Source: Deltaproteobacteria bacterium
Lineage (GTDB): Bacteria; Myxococcota_A; UBA9160; UBA4427
NCBI GenBank assembly: GCA_011051925.1
Contig: DRKE01000473.1
Coordinates: 1 to 23,826, forward strand
DNA length: 23,826 bases
Direction of reading: 5' to 3'
Both the position numbers and the translations under genes were made by a program. The notes under the pieces are model-generated. The model was not told where the DNA came from and made no database searches. It worked only from the letters and a program-made list of their open reading frames with translations. Below are positions 15,515-22,573 of this stretch, in pieces; position 1 is the first letter of the stretch; each line of letters begins with the position of its first letter.

Positions 15515-16401
15515 GGCTGCTCCAGGAGTTCGGCGGCGGACGCCGACAAGGTAAGGGTTTTTTCTCCGCGAACGATCGCGGTGTCGATCGAATCGGCGGT
15601 CGCGAATTCGTCGAAGATGGCGTTGGTCGCTTCGATGCGGTCGATCACGATGCCGTTGACCTCGGTGATGATGTCGCCGTTCTCGAAGCCGAGCTTCTCG
15701 AAGAGGCTGTCCGCCTTGATCGAATCGACCTTCATTCCGAGCATCTGCCCTTCGTCGTAGTACGGGACGATGCGGGCCGAGGACAGGATCCGGGAGATCC
15801 CCTTGCCGTCCTTGCCCGAGAGGGCATCGAGGCGCGCGTTGAGGCTCTCTTCCTTGCTCGGGCGCGGCTTGCGACGGGCCTGTCGGGATTTTCGGGAGGT
15901 ACGGGATCGGACCTGTCGAGGCATGTCTTCGTGGAGCGCGAGTTCCTCCGGCCGACCGGCATTGTCGAGAATGACCCGGGTTCGCTCGATCCGCATGACA
16001 CGGACCCGGCGATGCCCTTCGAGGCGATCGCCGATGGCGACCACCATGTGCTTGTGTGTCTTCTCGTCTTCGATGGCGGCCCGCGAGCGGTCTTCGCGGG
16101 TCGCGGCGGCGGTGCCGAGCAGTCGGAGGGGGAGCTTCGTGGCGGTGAGGGGCTCGTCGCCGACCTCCTGCGAGACCTGCGCGTCCCCGCTCAGTCGGGC
16201 GCCGAAGAGATTCCGTTCCAGGATCACGGATGGAGACGCCTGGACACGACCTTCCGCCGCCAGCTCGACCCGGGTCGGACCGGGGGGGATCGGCCCGGGC
16301 TCGAGGGCGTCGGCGCCGATCTGGGTGATGATGTCGGCCACGAGGAAGCAGCAGGCTCCCAGCAGCGCCCCATTCACCGCCATGATCAACCACGCACCCA
16401 T
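15511..16401 (-). CDS. gspC: Type II secretion system protein GspC with PDZ domain
   Basis: This is a 296-residue bitopic protein that bridges the inner-membrane platform to the secretin. Its single membrane segment is at about 5-27. A short linker leads to 'VILERNLFG' (59-67), the conserved stretch ahead of the homology region (HR, about 85-158, 'LPLRLLGTAAATRED', 'VAIGDRL'), which binds the N0 domain of GspD in known systems. A strongly basic linker (about 162-183) separates it from a PDZ domain (about 205-290: 'IVPYYDEGQMLGMKVDSI', 'LGFENGDIITEVNGIVID'), thought to take part in substrate choice. ATG at 16401 follows AGGGAG closely. As first gene of the cluster it sets the start of the gsp transcript. 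Confidence 0.94.
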   Translation of the reverse strand: MGAWLIMAVNGALLGACCFLVADIITQIGADALEPGPIPPGPTRVELAAEGRVQASPSVILERNLFGARLSGDAQVSQEVGDEPLTATKLPLRLLGTAAATREDRSRAAIEDEKTHKHMVVAIGDRLEGHRRVRVMRIERTRVILDNAGRPEELALHEDMPRQVRSRTSRKSRQARRKPRPSKEESLNARLDALSGKDGKGISRILSSARIVPYYDEGQMLGMKVDSIKADSLFEKLGFENGDIITEVNGIVIDRIEATNAIFDEFATADSIDTAIVRGEKTLTLSASAAELLEQP

Positions 16402-16911
16402 CTTGCTCCCTGTACCCTTCCTACCGCTCCGGCTGCGGGGCAGCGCAGATCCGATCGCGGGCGGACCGTCTTCGAACCCATCCGAACGCCTCGTCGCGAG
16501 GTGTCGGTCCGGAGGCCGGCCTGCTCAGCTCGTCCGGCCGAAGAGCCGGCGGAATATAGCCGGGCCCCCGGGTCTTCTCCAATCAAACCATCGGAAATTC
16601 AGGCGGTTACTGGAGATCCATCACATCATCCGCTGCTTTCCCATCGGCCGTTCCACCCCCTGGCTTGTGGACCCCGGCCCCTCGATCGGGGTTCTCGCCC
16701 GGGCGTGGGGACAGCTGAGGCATCTCGGTGGGGATCCCCCGCATGGGCCAGGACGGATTCGTGGGCCGGCTGGGCCGGTTGGGAAAGAGGGAGAGGGGAA
16801 TTTCGGTCTCGCGCATTGACAGAGTGCGTCTCGGACCCAGCTTTGGCGCCAATTCAACGGGCAGTCCCTTCAGGAACGGGGCTGCCGTCAACTTCAACGA
16901 GGCGGAGAGCC
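16402..16911. other. Divergent intergenic region between gspC and dnaK
   Basis: These 510 bp separate the two divergent units and must hold both promoters unless each is read from further away. Open frames here have shadow composition, no family resemblance and no convincing ribosome site, so I call no gene. On the plus strand TTGACA occurs at 16816-16821, about 90 bp before dnaK, but the expected -10 position (AGCTTT) is poor. I found neither a CIRCE inverted repeat (TTAGCACTC-N9-GAGTGCTAA) nor a good sigma-32 pair. A candidate minus-strand promoter for gspC is listed separately. Confidence 0.6.
16553..16582 (-). promoter_or_regulatory. Candidate sigma-70-like promoter for the gsp cluster
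   Basis: Read on the minus strand, TTGGAG (16577-16582) is followed after 18 bp by TATATT (16553-16558), which matches TATAAT at five of six positions. The -35 matches only its first three bases. It lies in one of the few A/T-rich pockets of the intergenic region and would give a leader of roughly 145 nt before gspC. Both the match and the spacing are only moderate, so this is a guess. Confidence 0.3.
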
Positions 16912-18828
16912 ATGGCAGAGTCGGGAAAAATCATTGGAATCGATCTGGGGACCACGAATTCCGTGGTCGCCGTCATGGAGGGGGGGCAGCCGACGGTCAT
17001 CGCGAATGAGGAGGGCGGACGAACGACCCCCTCGGTGGTGGCTTTCACGGATGAAGGAGAACGCCTCGTCGGCGCGATCGCGAAGCGCCAGGCCGTCACG
17101 AATCCCGAGCGGACGATCTTCTCGATCAAGCGCTTCATGGGACGACGTCTCGCCGAGGTCTCGGAGGAGGCCAAGCTCGTTCCCTACAAGGTCGTCGAGG
17201 GCAAGGATGGAGCGGCGATGGTCCAGATCGGGGACCAGAAGTACGCGCCTCCGGAAATTGCCGCGATGATCCTGGGCAAGTTGAAGGACGCGGCCGAGGC
17301 CTATCTCGGCCAGTCGGTGAACGCGGCCGTGATCACGGTTCCCGCCTACTTCAACGATGCCCAGCGCCAGGCGACGAAGGATGCCGGCAAGATCGCGGGT
17401 CTCGACGTCAAACGGATCATCAACGAGCCCACGGCGGCGGCCCTCGCCTACGGCCTCGACAAGAAGGAAGACGAGAAGATCGCGGTCTTCGACTTCGGCG
17501 GCGGGACCTTCGACATCTCGATCCTCGAGGTGGGCGAGAGCGTGGTCGAAGTGAAGGCGACCAACGGCGACACGCATCTGGGCGGGGACAACCTGGACCA
17601 GCGCGTGATGGATTATCTCGTCGACGAGTTCAAGAAGGAGCAGGGTCTCGATCTGCGAAACGACCCGATGGCCCTGCAGCGACTCCGCGAGGCGGCCGAG
17701 AAAGCGAAGATCGAATTGTCGTCGGCCCAGACGACCGATATCAATCTGCCCTACATCACGGCAGATGCGAGCGGTCCAAAGCATCTCACGTTGAAGCTCA
17801 CCCGGGCGAAGTTCGAACAGCTGATCGACGATCTCGTCGAGCGCAGCCTCGAGCCCTGCCGGCTCGCGCTGGCGGATTCGGGTCTTTCGGCGAGTGACAT
17901 CGATGAGATCGTGCTCGTCGGCGGAACGACCCGGATTCCCCTGGTGCAGCAGAAGGTGAAGGAGCTCTTCGGCAAGGAGCCGAACCAGACGGTGAATCCC
18001 GACGAGGTCGTGGCGGTCGGTGCCGCGATCCAGGGCGGTGTGCTGGCCGGTGACGTGAAGGACGTCCTGCTCCTGGACGTGACGCCGCTCTCGCTCGGAA
18101 TCGAAACCCTCGGTGGGGTGATGACCAAGCTGATCGAGCGGAACACGACGATTCCGACCAAGGCGCAGCAGGTCTTCTCGACCGCTGCGGACAACCAGCC
18201 GCAGGTCGAGATCCGCGTGCTCCAGGGCGAACGGGAGATGGCGGCGGACAATCGCGAGATCGGCCGCTTCATCCTCGACGGCATCCCGCCGGCGCCGCGG
18301 GGCACGCCCCAGATCGAGGTGACCTTCGACATGGATGCGAACGGCATCCTGTCGGTCAGCGCGGTCGACAAGGCGTCCGGCAAGGAGCAGTCGATCCGGA
18401 TCGAAGGGACCGGGGGTCTCAACAGCGACGAGATCGATCGGATGGTCAGGGATGCAGAGGCCCACAAGAGCGAGGATGCGGCCCGGCGCGAGAGCATCGA
18501 AAAGAAGAACCAGCTCGATAGCCTGATCTACCAGGCGGAGAAGGTGATCTCCGACAACGGCGACAAACTCGATGCGGCGGACAAGGCGGGCATCGAGAGC
18601 GTCCTGAGTGAGGCGAAGGCCGATCTCGAGTCGGGAGACGTCGCGAAGCTCGACGCGGCACGCCAGCGGGTCGAGACCGAGATGCACAAGATCTCGGAGA
18701 AGCTCTACAAGAGCGAGGCGGCGGGTCAGGCCGGAGCGCCGCCCACCGATTCGGGGTCTTCTGCGGGATCTTCAGGGGATGACGACGTGATCGACGCGGA
18801 GTTCACCCAGGAGAATGACGATTCCTGA
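16912..18828 (+). CDS. dnaK: Molecular chaperone DnaK (Hsp70)
   Basis: This is a 638-residue full-length Hsp70. The nucleotide-binding domain (1-385) shows 'IIGIDLGTTNSVVAVMEGG', 'VITVPAYFNDAQRQATKDAG', 'FDFGGGTFDISILEVG' and 'VLVGGTTRIPLVQQKV'. The linker 'DVLLLDVTPLSLGIETLGG' leads into the substrate-binding domain and helical lid, and the protein ends with the usual 'DDDVIDAEF' tail of bacterial DnaK. ATG at 16912 follows GGCGGAGAG and gives the standard N-terminus with two or three extra residues. It folds and protects nascent or stress-damaged proteins with DnaJ and GrpE, neither of which is encoded in this window. It opens the plus-strand unit; the next gene, hsp20, overlaps its last 14 bases. 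Confidence 0.98.
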   Translation: MAESGKIIGIDLGTTNSVVAVMEGGQPTVIANEEGGRTTPSVVAFTDEGERLVGAIAKRQAVTNPERTIFSIKRFMGRRLAEVSEEAKLVPYKVVEGKDGAAMVQIGDQKYAPPEIAAMILGKLKDAAEAYLGQSVNAAVITVPAYFNDAQRQATKDAGKIAGLDVKRIINEPTAAALAYGLDKKEDEKIAVFDFGGGTFDISILEVGESVVEVKATNGDTHLGGDNLDQRVMDYLVDEFKKEQGLDLRNDPMALQRLREAAEKAKIELSSAQTTDINLPYITADASGPKHLTLKLTRAKFEQLIDDLVERSLEPCRLALADSGLSASDIDEIVLVGGTTRIPLVQQKVKELFGKEPNQTVNPDEVVAVGAAIQGGVLAGDVKDVLLLDVTPLSLGIETLGGVMTKLIERNTTIPTKAQQVFSTAADNQPQVEIRVLQGEREMAADNREIGRFILDGIPPAPRGTPQIEVTFDMDANGILSVSAVDKASGKEQSIRIEGTGGLNSDEIDRMVRDAEAHKSEDAARRESIEKKNQLDSLIYQAEKVISDNGDKLDAADKAGIESVLSEAKADLESGDVAKLDAARQRVETEMHKISEKLYKSEAAGQAGAPPTDSGSSAGSSGDDDVIDAEFTQENDDS

Positions 18829-19219
18829 GAAACGTCGCCCTCATCCCCTCGTCGAGCTCTACGGTGAGTTCCCGGACCGTCTTCGGGGCGACCGGTGGCA
18901 GCCCGCTGCGGACGTCTTCGAGACGGACCATGAAGTCATCGTCCGATTCGAGGTTGCGGGCGTTCGGGGAGGGGACCTCAAGGTGAACGTCGAGGGCTCG
19001 GTCTTGCGGTTGCGGGGCGTCCGGAGGACGCCCCCCTCCGGGCCGATCGATCGTCTCCAGCAGATGGAGATCTCGTTCGGGCCCTTCGAGCGCGAAATCG
19101 CCATCCAATCGGTTTTCGACTCGGAGGGCGTGCGCGCCCGGCTCGAAGACGGCTTCCTCGAGGTCCGGATCCCCAAGAAGAGTCCCGAGCGACGCCGGCT
19201 CGAGATCGAATCCGAGTAG
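18815..19219 (+). CDS. Small heat-shock protein, Hsp20/alpha-crystallin family
   Basis: This is a 134-residue ATP-independent holdase. The alpha-crystallin domain spans about 27-120, with 'PAADVFETDHEVIVRFEVAGVRGGDLKVNVEG' near its start and the diagnostic 'ARLEDGFLEVRIPK' near its end. A short C-terminal extension holds 'LEI', a plausible I-x-I-type anchor for oligomer assembly. The N-terminal arm is short (about 25 residues). The start, ATG at 18815, lies inside dnaK in another frame, directly after AGGAGA; spacing is tight, but no other in-frame start precedes the domain. Such overlap suggests translation coupled to dnaK. Holdase, foldase and the downstream protease Lon together would form a stress-response set. 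Confidence 0.92.
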   Translation: MTIPEKRRPHPLVELYGEFPDRLRGDRWQPAADVFETDHEVIVRFEVAGVRGGDLKVNVEGSVLRLRGVRRTPPSGPIDRLQQMEISFGPFEREIAIQSVFDSEGVRARLEDGFLEVRIPKKSPERRRLEIESE

Positions 19220-19256
19220 TCGGCAGGAACCCCTGTTCAAGAAGTGAGCGACCCGC

Positions 19257-21710
19257 GTGTCGCCGAGGCAGATCGAATTGACGGAAGAAGAAGAGGAGAA
19301 AATCGAAGAGGAGCCGACCGGGACGGAGATCCAGGTCGGGAGCGGCCCGGAAGAGGAGGCGGACGAACTCACGGAGATTCCCAGCGAGCTTCCGGTCCTT
19401 CCCCTGAAGAACACCGTGCTCTTTCCGTATCTGCTCTCGCCCCTGCTGGTGAATACACCCGCTTCCCAGCGGTTGATCGACGACGTGCTGGTCCGGCCCG
19501 ATCGCTTGATGGTCTGCACGGCGGTCAAGCGTGACCGGAAGGGACCGCCGGGACCCGAAGACGTGTATTCGGTGGGGACCGTCCTGCGCATCGTGAAGAT
19601 GCTGAAGTTTCCCGATGACTCCTATCGTCTGCTGGTGCAGGGGGTGGCTCGCGTCGAGCTCGTCCGGTTCACGGAGGAAGAGCCCTTCCTGCGTGCGGAG
19701 ATCAGACGCATCGAAGAGACCGGGGAAGAAGAGGATTCGGTCGAGATGACCGCGCTGGTCCGCAGCGTGGCGCAGCAATTCAGCACGCTCGTCTCGGAAA
19801 GCCCCCGGCTCTCCGATGAGCTCCAGGTCCTGGTCGCGAATCTCGGCGATCCGTCGAAGCTGTCCGATCTGGTCGCTTCGAATCTCGATCTCGACGTGGC
19901 CGGCAAGCAGCAGATCCTGGAAGCCAATCACGTCGGGATCCGCCTGCGACTCGTGCTGGACCAGCTGTCCAAGGAGACGGAAGCGCTCCAGATCGAGACC
20001 GAGATCAAACAGAAGGTCCAGAACGAGATGGGCAAGACGCAGCGGGAGTACATGCTGCGTCAACAGCTCGAGGCGATCCGCCAGGAACTGGGTGAGAGCG
20101 AGGACGACGAGGAGGAGGTCGAGCGCCTGCGCGCCGAGATCGAAGCCGCGGGCATGCCCGAGGAAGCGCTCAAGCAGGCGTTGCGGGAACTCGAACGCTT
20201 CGCCCAGACGCCTTCGGCCGCCGCGGAGCATGCCGTGATCCGGAACTATCTCGAGTGGATGGTCGCTCTTCCCTGGAACAAGTGTTCCGAGGACAAGCTC
20301 GACGTGAAAGCGGCGCGGGAGGTTCTCGATGCGGACCACTACGGGCTCGAGAAGATCAAGGACCGGATCATCGAATACATCGCGGTCCTCTCCCTCAAGC
20401 GTGATCTCAAGGGGCCCATCCTGTGTTTCGTGGGGCCACCCGGGACCGGGAAGACCTCCCTCGGGCGCTCGGTGGCGAGGGCCCTGGGTCGGGAATTCGT
20501 CCGGATCTCCCTCGGTGGTATTCGTGACGAAGCGGAGGTGCGCGGGCATCGACGGACCTATGTCGGAGCCTTGCCGGGCCGCTTCATCCAGGGGCTCCGG
20601 AAGGCCGGAACGCGCAATCCCGTGATCGTGCTCGACGAGATCGACAAGGTCGGGGCGGACGGCCGGGGCGATCCCTCTTCGGCGCTCCTCGAAGTTCTCG
20701 ATCCCGAACAGAACGCGGAGTTCAGCGACCACTTCCTCGAGGTCCCCTTCGATCTCTCGCAGGTCCTCTTCATCGCGACGGCCAACGTGATGGACACGGT
20801 GCCTCCTGCATTGCGGGATCGGATGGAGGTGATCGAGCTTCCCGGCTACACGCTCGAGGAGAAGATGGAGATCGCGAAGGGATTCCTCATCCCGCGCCAG
20901 GTCGAGCGCAACGGGATCGCCGACGTGGGATTCGAGCTGACCGACGGTGCCCTCCGCAAGATCATCGAGAGCTACACCCGCGAGGCGGGCGTGCGGAGTC
21001 TCGAACGCGAGATCGGGGCGATCTGTCGCAAGGTCGCCCGACGCGTCGCCGAAGCCGAGTCGGGGGCCGAAGGCCCGAACGTGATCGACGAGGACGCGGT
21101 CTCCGAACTCCTCGGGCCGATCAAGGTCGAACCGGAACTCGCCGAGGACGACATGATTCCCGGGGTCGCCGTGGGCCTGGCCTGGACGCCGGCGGGGGGG
21201 GACATCCTCTTCATCGAATCGACCCGGATGCCGGGCCGGGGCGAACTCAAGCTGACGGGTTCGATGGGCGAGGTCATGCGCGAGTCGGTCGAGGCCGCGC
21301 GCTCCTGGCTCCGGAACCACGCCAAGGACTACGATCTCGACCCGACCCGCTTCGACGAGATCGATCTGCACGTCCACGTACCCCAGGGCGCGGTTCCCAA
21401 GGATGGCCCTTCGGCGGGGATCGGAATGGTGACTTCACTCGCCTCGCTTCTCACGGACCGGCCCACGCTCCCCCGCGTCGCCATGACGGGGGAGATCACG
21501 CTTCGCGGGAAGGTGCTTCCCGTCGGTGGGATCAAGGAGAAGGTCCTGGCCGCCAAACGCGCGGGCATCGAACGGGTGGTCCTGCCCGACCGCAATCGCC
21601 GGGATGTCGAGGAGATCTCGTCCGAACTGTTGGACGGGCTGGATCTGCGATTCGTCGGTACGATCGAGGAGGCGCTGGCGCTGACACTCTCTGCCGCGCC
21701 GTCGAATTGA
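19257..21710 (+). CDS. lon: ATP-dependent protease Lon (La)
   Basis: This is an 817-residue LonA protease. The N-terminal substrate-binding domain starts at 'LPVLPLKNTVLFPYL' (about 45-59) and leads into a coiled region (240-330). The AAA+ domain has Walker A 'GPPGTGKT' (393-400) and Walker B 'VIVLDEIDK' (456-464). The C-terminal serine protease has Ser719 in 'PKDGPSAG' and Lys762 in 'GGIKEKVLAAKRAG'; the 43-residue spacing of this dyad equals that of E. coli Lon (679/722). About 42 residues before the canonical start are very acidic. The GTG at 19257 is the only usual start covering them; TTG at 19278, behind GAGG, is an alternative. Lon degrades damaged and regulatory proteins in the cytoplasm. 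It lies 37 bp after hsp20. Confidence 0.97.
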   Translation: MSPRQIELTEEEEEKIEEEPTGTEIQVGSGPEEEADELTEIPSELPVLPLKNTVLFPYLLSPLLVNTPASQRLIDDVLVRPDRLMVCTAVKRDRKGPPGPEDVYSVGTVLRIVKMLKFPDDSYRLLVQGVARVELVRFTEEEPFLRAEIRRIEETGEEEDSVEMTALVRSVAQQFSTLVSESPRLSDELQVLVANLGDPSKLSDLVASNLDLDVAGKQQILEANHVGIRLRLVLDQLSKETEALQIETEIKQKVQNEMGKTQREYMLRQQLEAIRQELGESEDDEEEVERLRAEIEAAGMPEEALKQALRELERFAQTPSAAAEHAVIRNYLEWMVALPWNKCSEDKLDVKAAREVLDADHYGLEKIKDRIIEYIAVLSLKRDLKGPILCFVGPPGTGKTSLGRSVARALGREFVRISLGGIRDEAEVRGHRRTYVGALPGRFIQGLRKAGTRNPVIVLDEIDKVGADGRGDPSSALLEVLDPEQNAEFSDHFLEVPFDLSQVLFIATANVMDTVPPALRDRMEVIELPGYTLEEKMEIAKGFLIPRQVERNGIADVGFELTDGALRKIIESYTREAGVRSLEREIGAICRKVARRVAEAESGAEGPNVIDEDAVSELLGPIKVEPELAEDDMIPGVAVGLAWTPAGGDILFIESTRMPGRGELKLTGSMGEVMRESVEAARSWLRNHAKDYDLDPTRFDEIDLHVHVPQGAVPKDGPSAGIGMVTSLASLLTDRPTLPRVAMTGEITLRGKVLPVGGIKEKVLAAKRAGIERVVLPDRNRRDVEEISSELLDGLDLRFVGTIEEALALTLSAAPSN

Positions 21711-21725
21711 TCTCCGGGGGGCCCC

Positions 21726-22550
21726 TTGTTCCGAATCCTGATCGTCCTGGTCGCCGGCCTGGTCTCGTCCGGTTGTGTCACGCGGGGGGCCTTCGAGGCG
21801 CTTCGCGAGAACCGTGACCGGATCGAAGCCGAGCGCAGAAACCTGATCCGGGAAGTCGCGCGTCTCGAGCTCGAACGCGACAGCTTCGAGAAGCAATACC
21901 TCGAAGCCCAGGAAGCCTACGAGGACGAGCGTCTCGATCGGACGACCCTGGCCGGAAACCTCGAACGCGTCGAGAAGGAAGCGACCCGCCTGGATCGTGA
22001 TCTCGAGGCCGAGAGGTTGGCGCGTCTCGAAGCGGCGCGCGCACTCGCCGAGCGGGAGATGCAGATCGCGGCGATGAAGGGGACCTATGACGAGCTGGTC
22101 TCCGATCTCGAGTCCGAACTCTCGGCGGGCCAGATCGAGATCGAGCAGCTACGCGAGGGCATCCGGCTGAATGTCTCCGACGACGTGCTCTTCGCGTCGG
22201 GCTCGGCAGAGCTGGATCGGATCGGTCGCGACGTCCTCGTCAAGGTGGCCGGGCGCCTGAAAGAGATCGACGATTTCATCGAGGTTCGCGGACATACGGA
22301 CGATCGGCCGATCCGCGGCGCGCTGGCCCGGATCTACCCCACGAACTGGGAGCTGGCCGCGGCCCGCGCTGCCCGGGTCGTCCGTCTTCTCGAGGAGCAT
22401 GGTGTTCCCGGAAATCGGCTGGCGGTGGTCTCACTCGGGCCGAACGATCCGATCGTGCCCAACGATTCTCCGGAGAACCGGGCCCGCAACCGGCGCATCG
22501 AGATCCGACTCGAGCCTCGACCGTCGAGTGGATCCTCGGCGTCGCGCTGA
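21726..22550 (+). CDS. OmpA-family lipoprotein with coiled-coil stalk
   Basis: This is a 274-residue envelope protein. The signal 'MFRILIVLVAGLVSSGC' ends in a lipobox, so signal peptidase II should cleave before Cys17 and lipidate it; the +2 residue is Val, compatible with outer-membrane sorting. Residues 25-145 are a long charged coiled coil. The C-terminal OmpA/MotB-type domain (about 150-262) includes 'DDVLFASGSAELDRIG', 'IEVRGHTDDRPIRG' and 'NRARNRRIEIRLEP', the peptidoglycan-binding pattern. The start is TTG at 21726 with a G-rich ribosome site; no ATG serves. It probably tethers the outer membrane to peptidoglycan. It follows lon by 15 bp. MotB is excluded because there is a lipobox instead of a proton-channel membrane helix. 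Confidence 0.88.
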   Translation: MFRILIVLVAGLVSSGCVTRGAFEALRENRDRIEAERRNLIREVARLELERDSFEKQYLEAQEAYEDERLDRTTLAGNLERVEKEATRLDRDLEAERLARLEAARALAEREMQIAAMKGTYDELVSDLESELSAGQIEIEQLREGIRLNVSDDVLFASGSAELDRIGRDVLVKVAGRLKEIDDFIEVRGHTDDRPIRGALARIYPTNWELAAARAARVVRLLEEHGVPGNRLAVVSLGPNDPIVPNDSPENRARNRRIEIRLEPRPSSGSSASR

Positions 22551-22573
22551 GTCCCGGCGAATCCGGAATCCAG

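Noticed and set aside
12884..15760. 958-codon plus-strand open frame opposite gspD and gspE
   Set aside because: It lies antisense to well-supported secretin and ATPase genes, has no recognisable motif, and is explained by GC-rich codon bias on the opposite strand.
15515..16393. Upstream in-frame extension of gspD through gspC
   Set aside because: It would place about 290 shadow residues before the signal peptide; starts at 15514 or 15508 put the signal at the N-terminus.
16534..16549. Short hairpin CCGGC-N6-GCCGG near the proposed gsp transcription start
   Set aside because: A five-base stem of G/C in a GC-rich region is expected by chance, and no T-run follows.
16811..16834. Possible CIRCE-like element around 'GAGTGCG' upstream of dnaK
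   Set aside because: Only a partial half-site is present; the matching TTAGCACTC arm is missing.
16607..16897. 96-codon minus-strand frame in the gspC-dnaK gap
   Set aside because: No family resemblance, Pro/Arg-rich composition like the shadows, and no ribosome site I trust.
16894..18687. 597-codon minus-strand open frame opposite dnaK
   Set aside because: Long antisense frames opposite dnaK are a known annotation artefact; composition is that of a shadow and dnaK is intact.
18978..21377. 799-codon minus-strand open frame opposite hsp20 and lon
   Set aside because: Antisense shadow of Lon; rich in Asp/Leu/Arg with no domain pattern, while the plus strand encodes an intact Lon.
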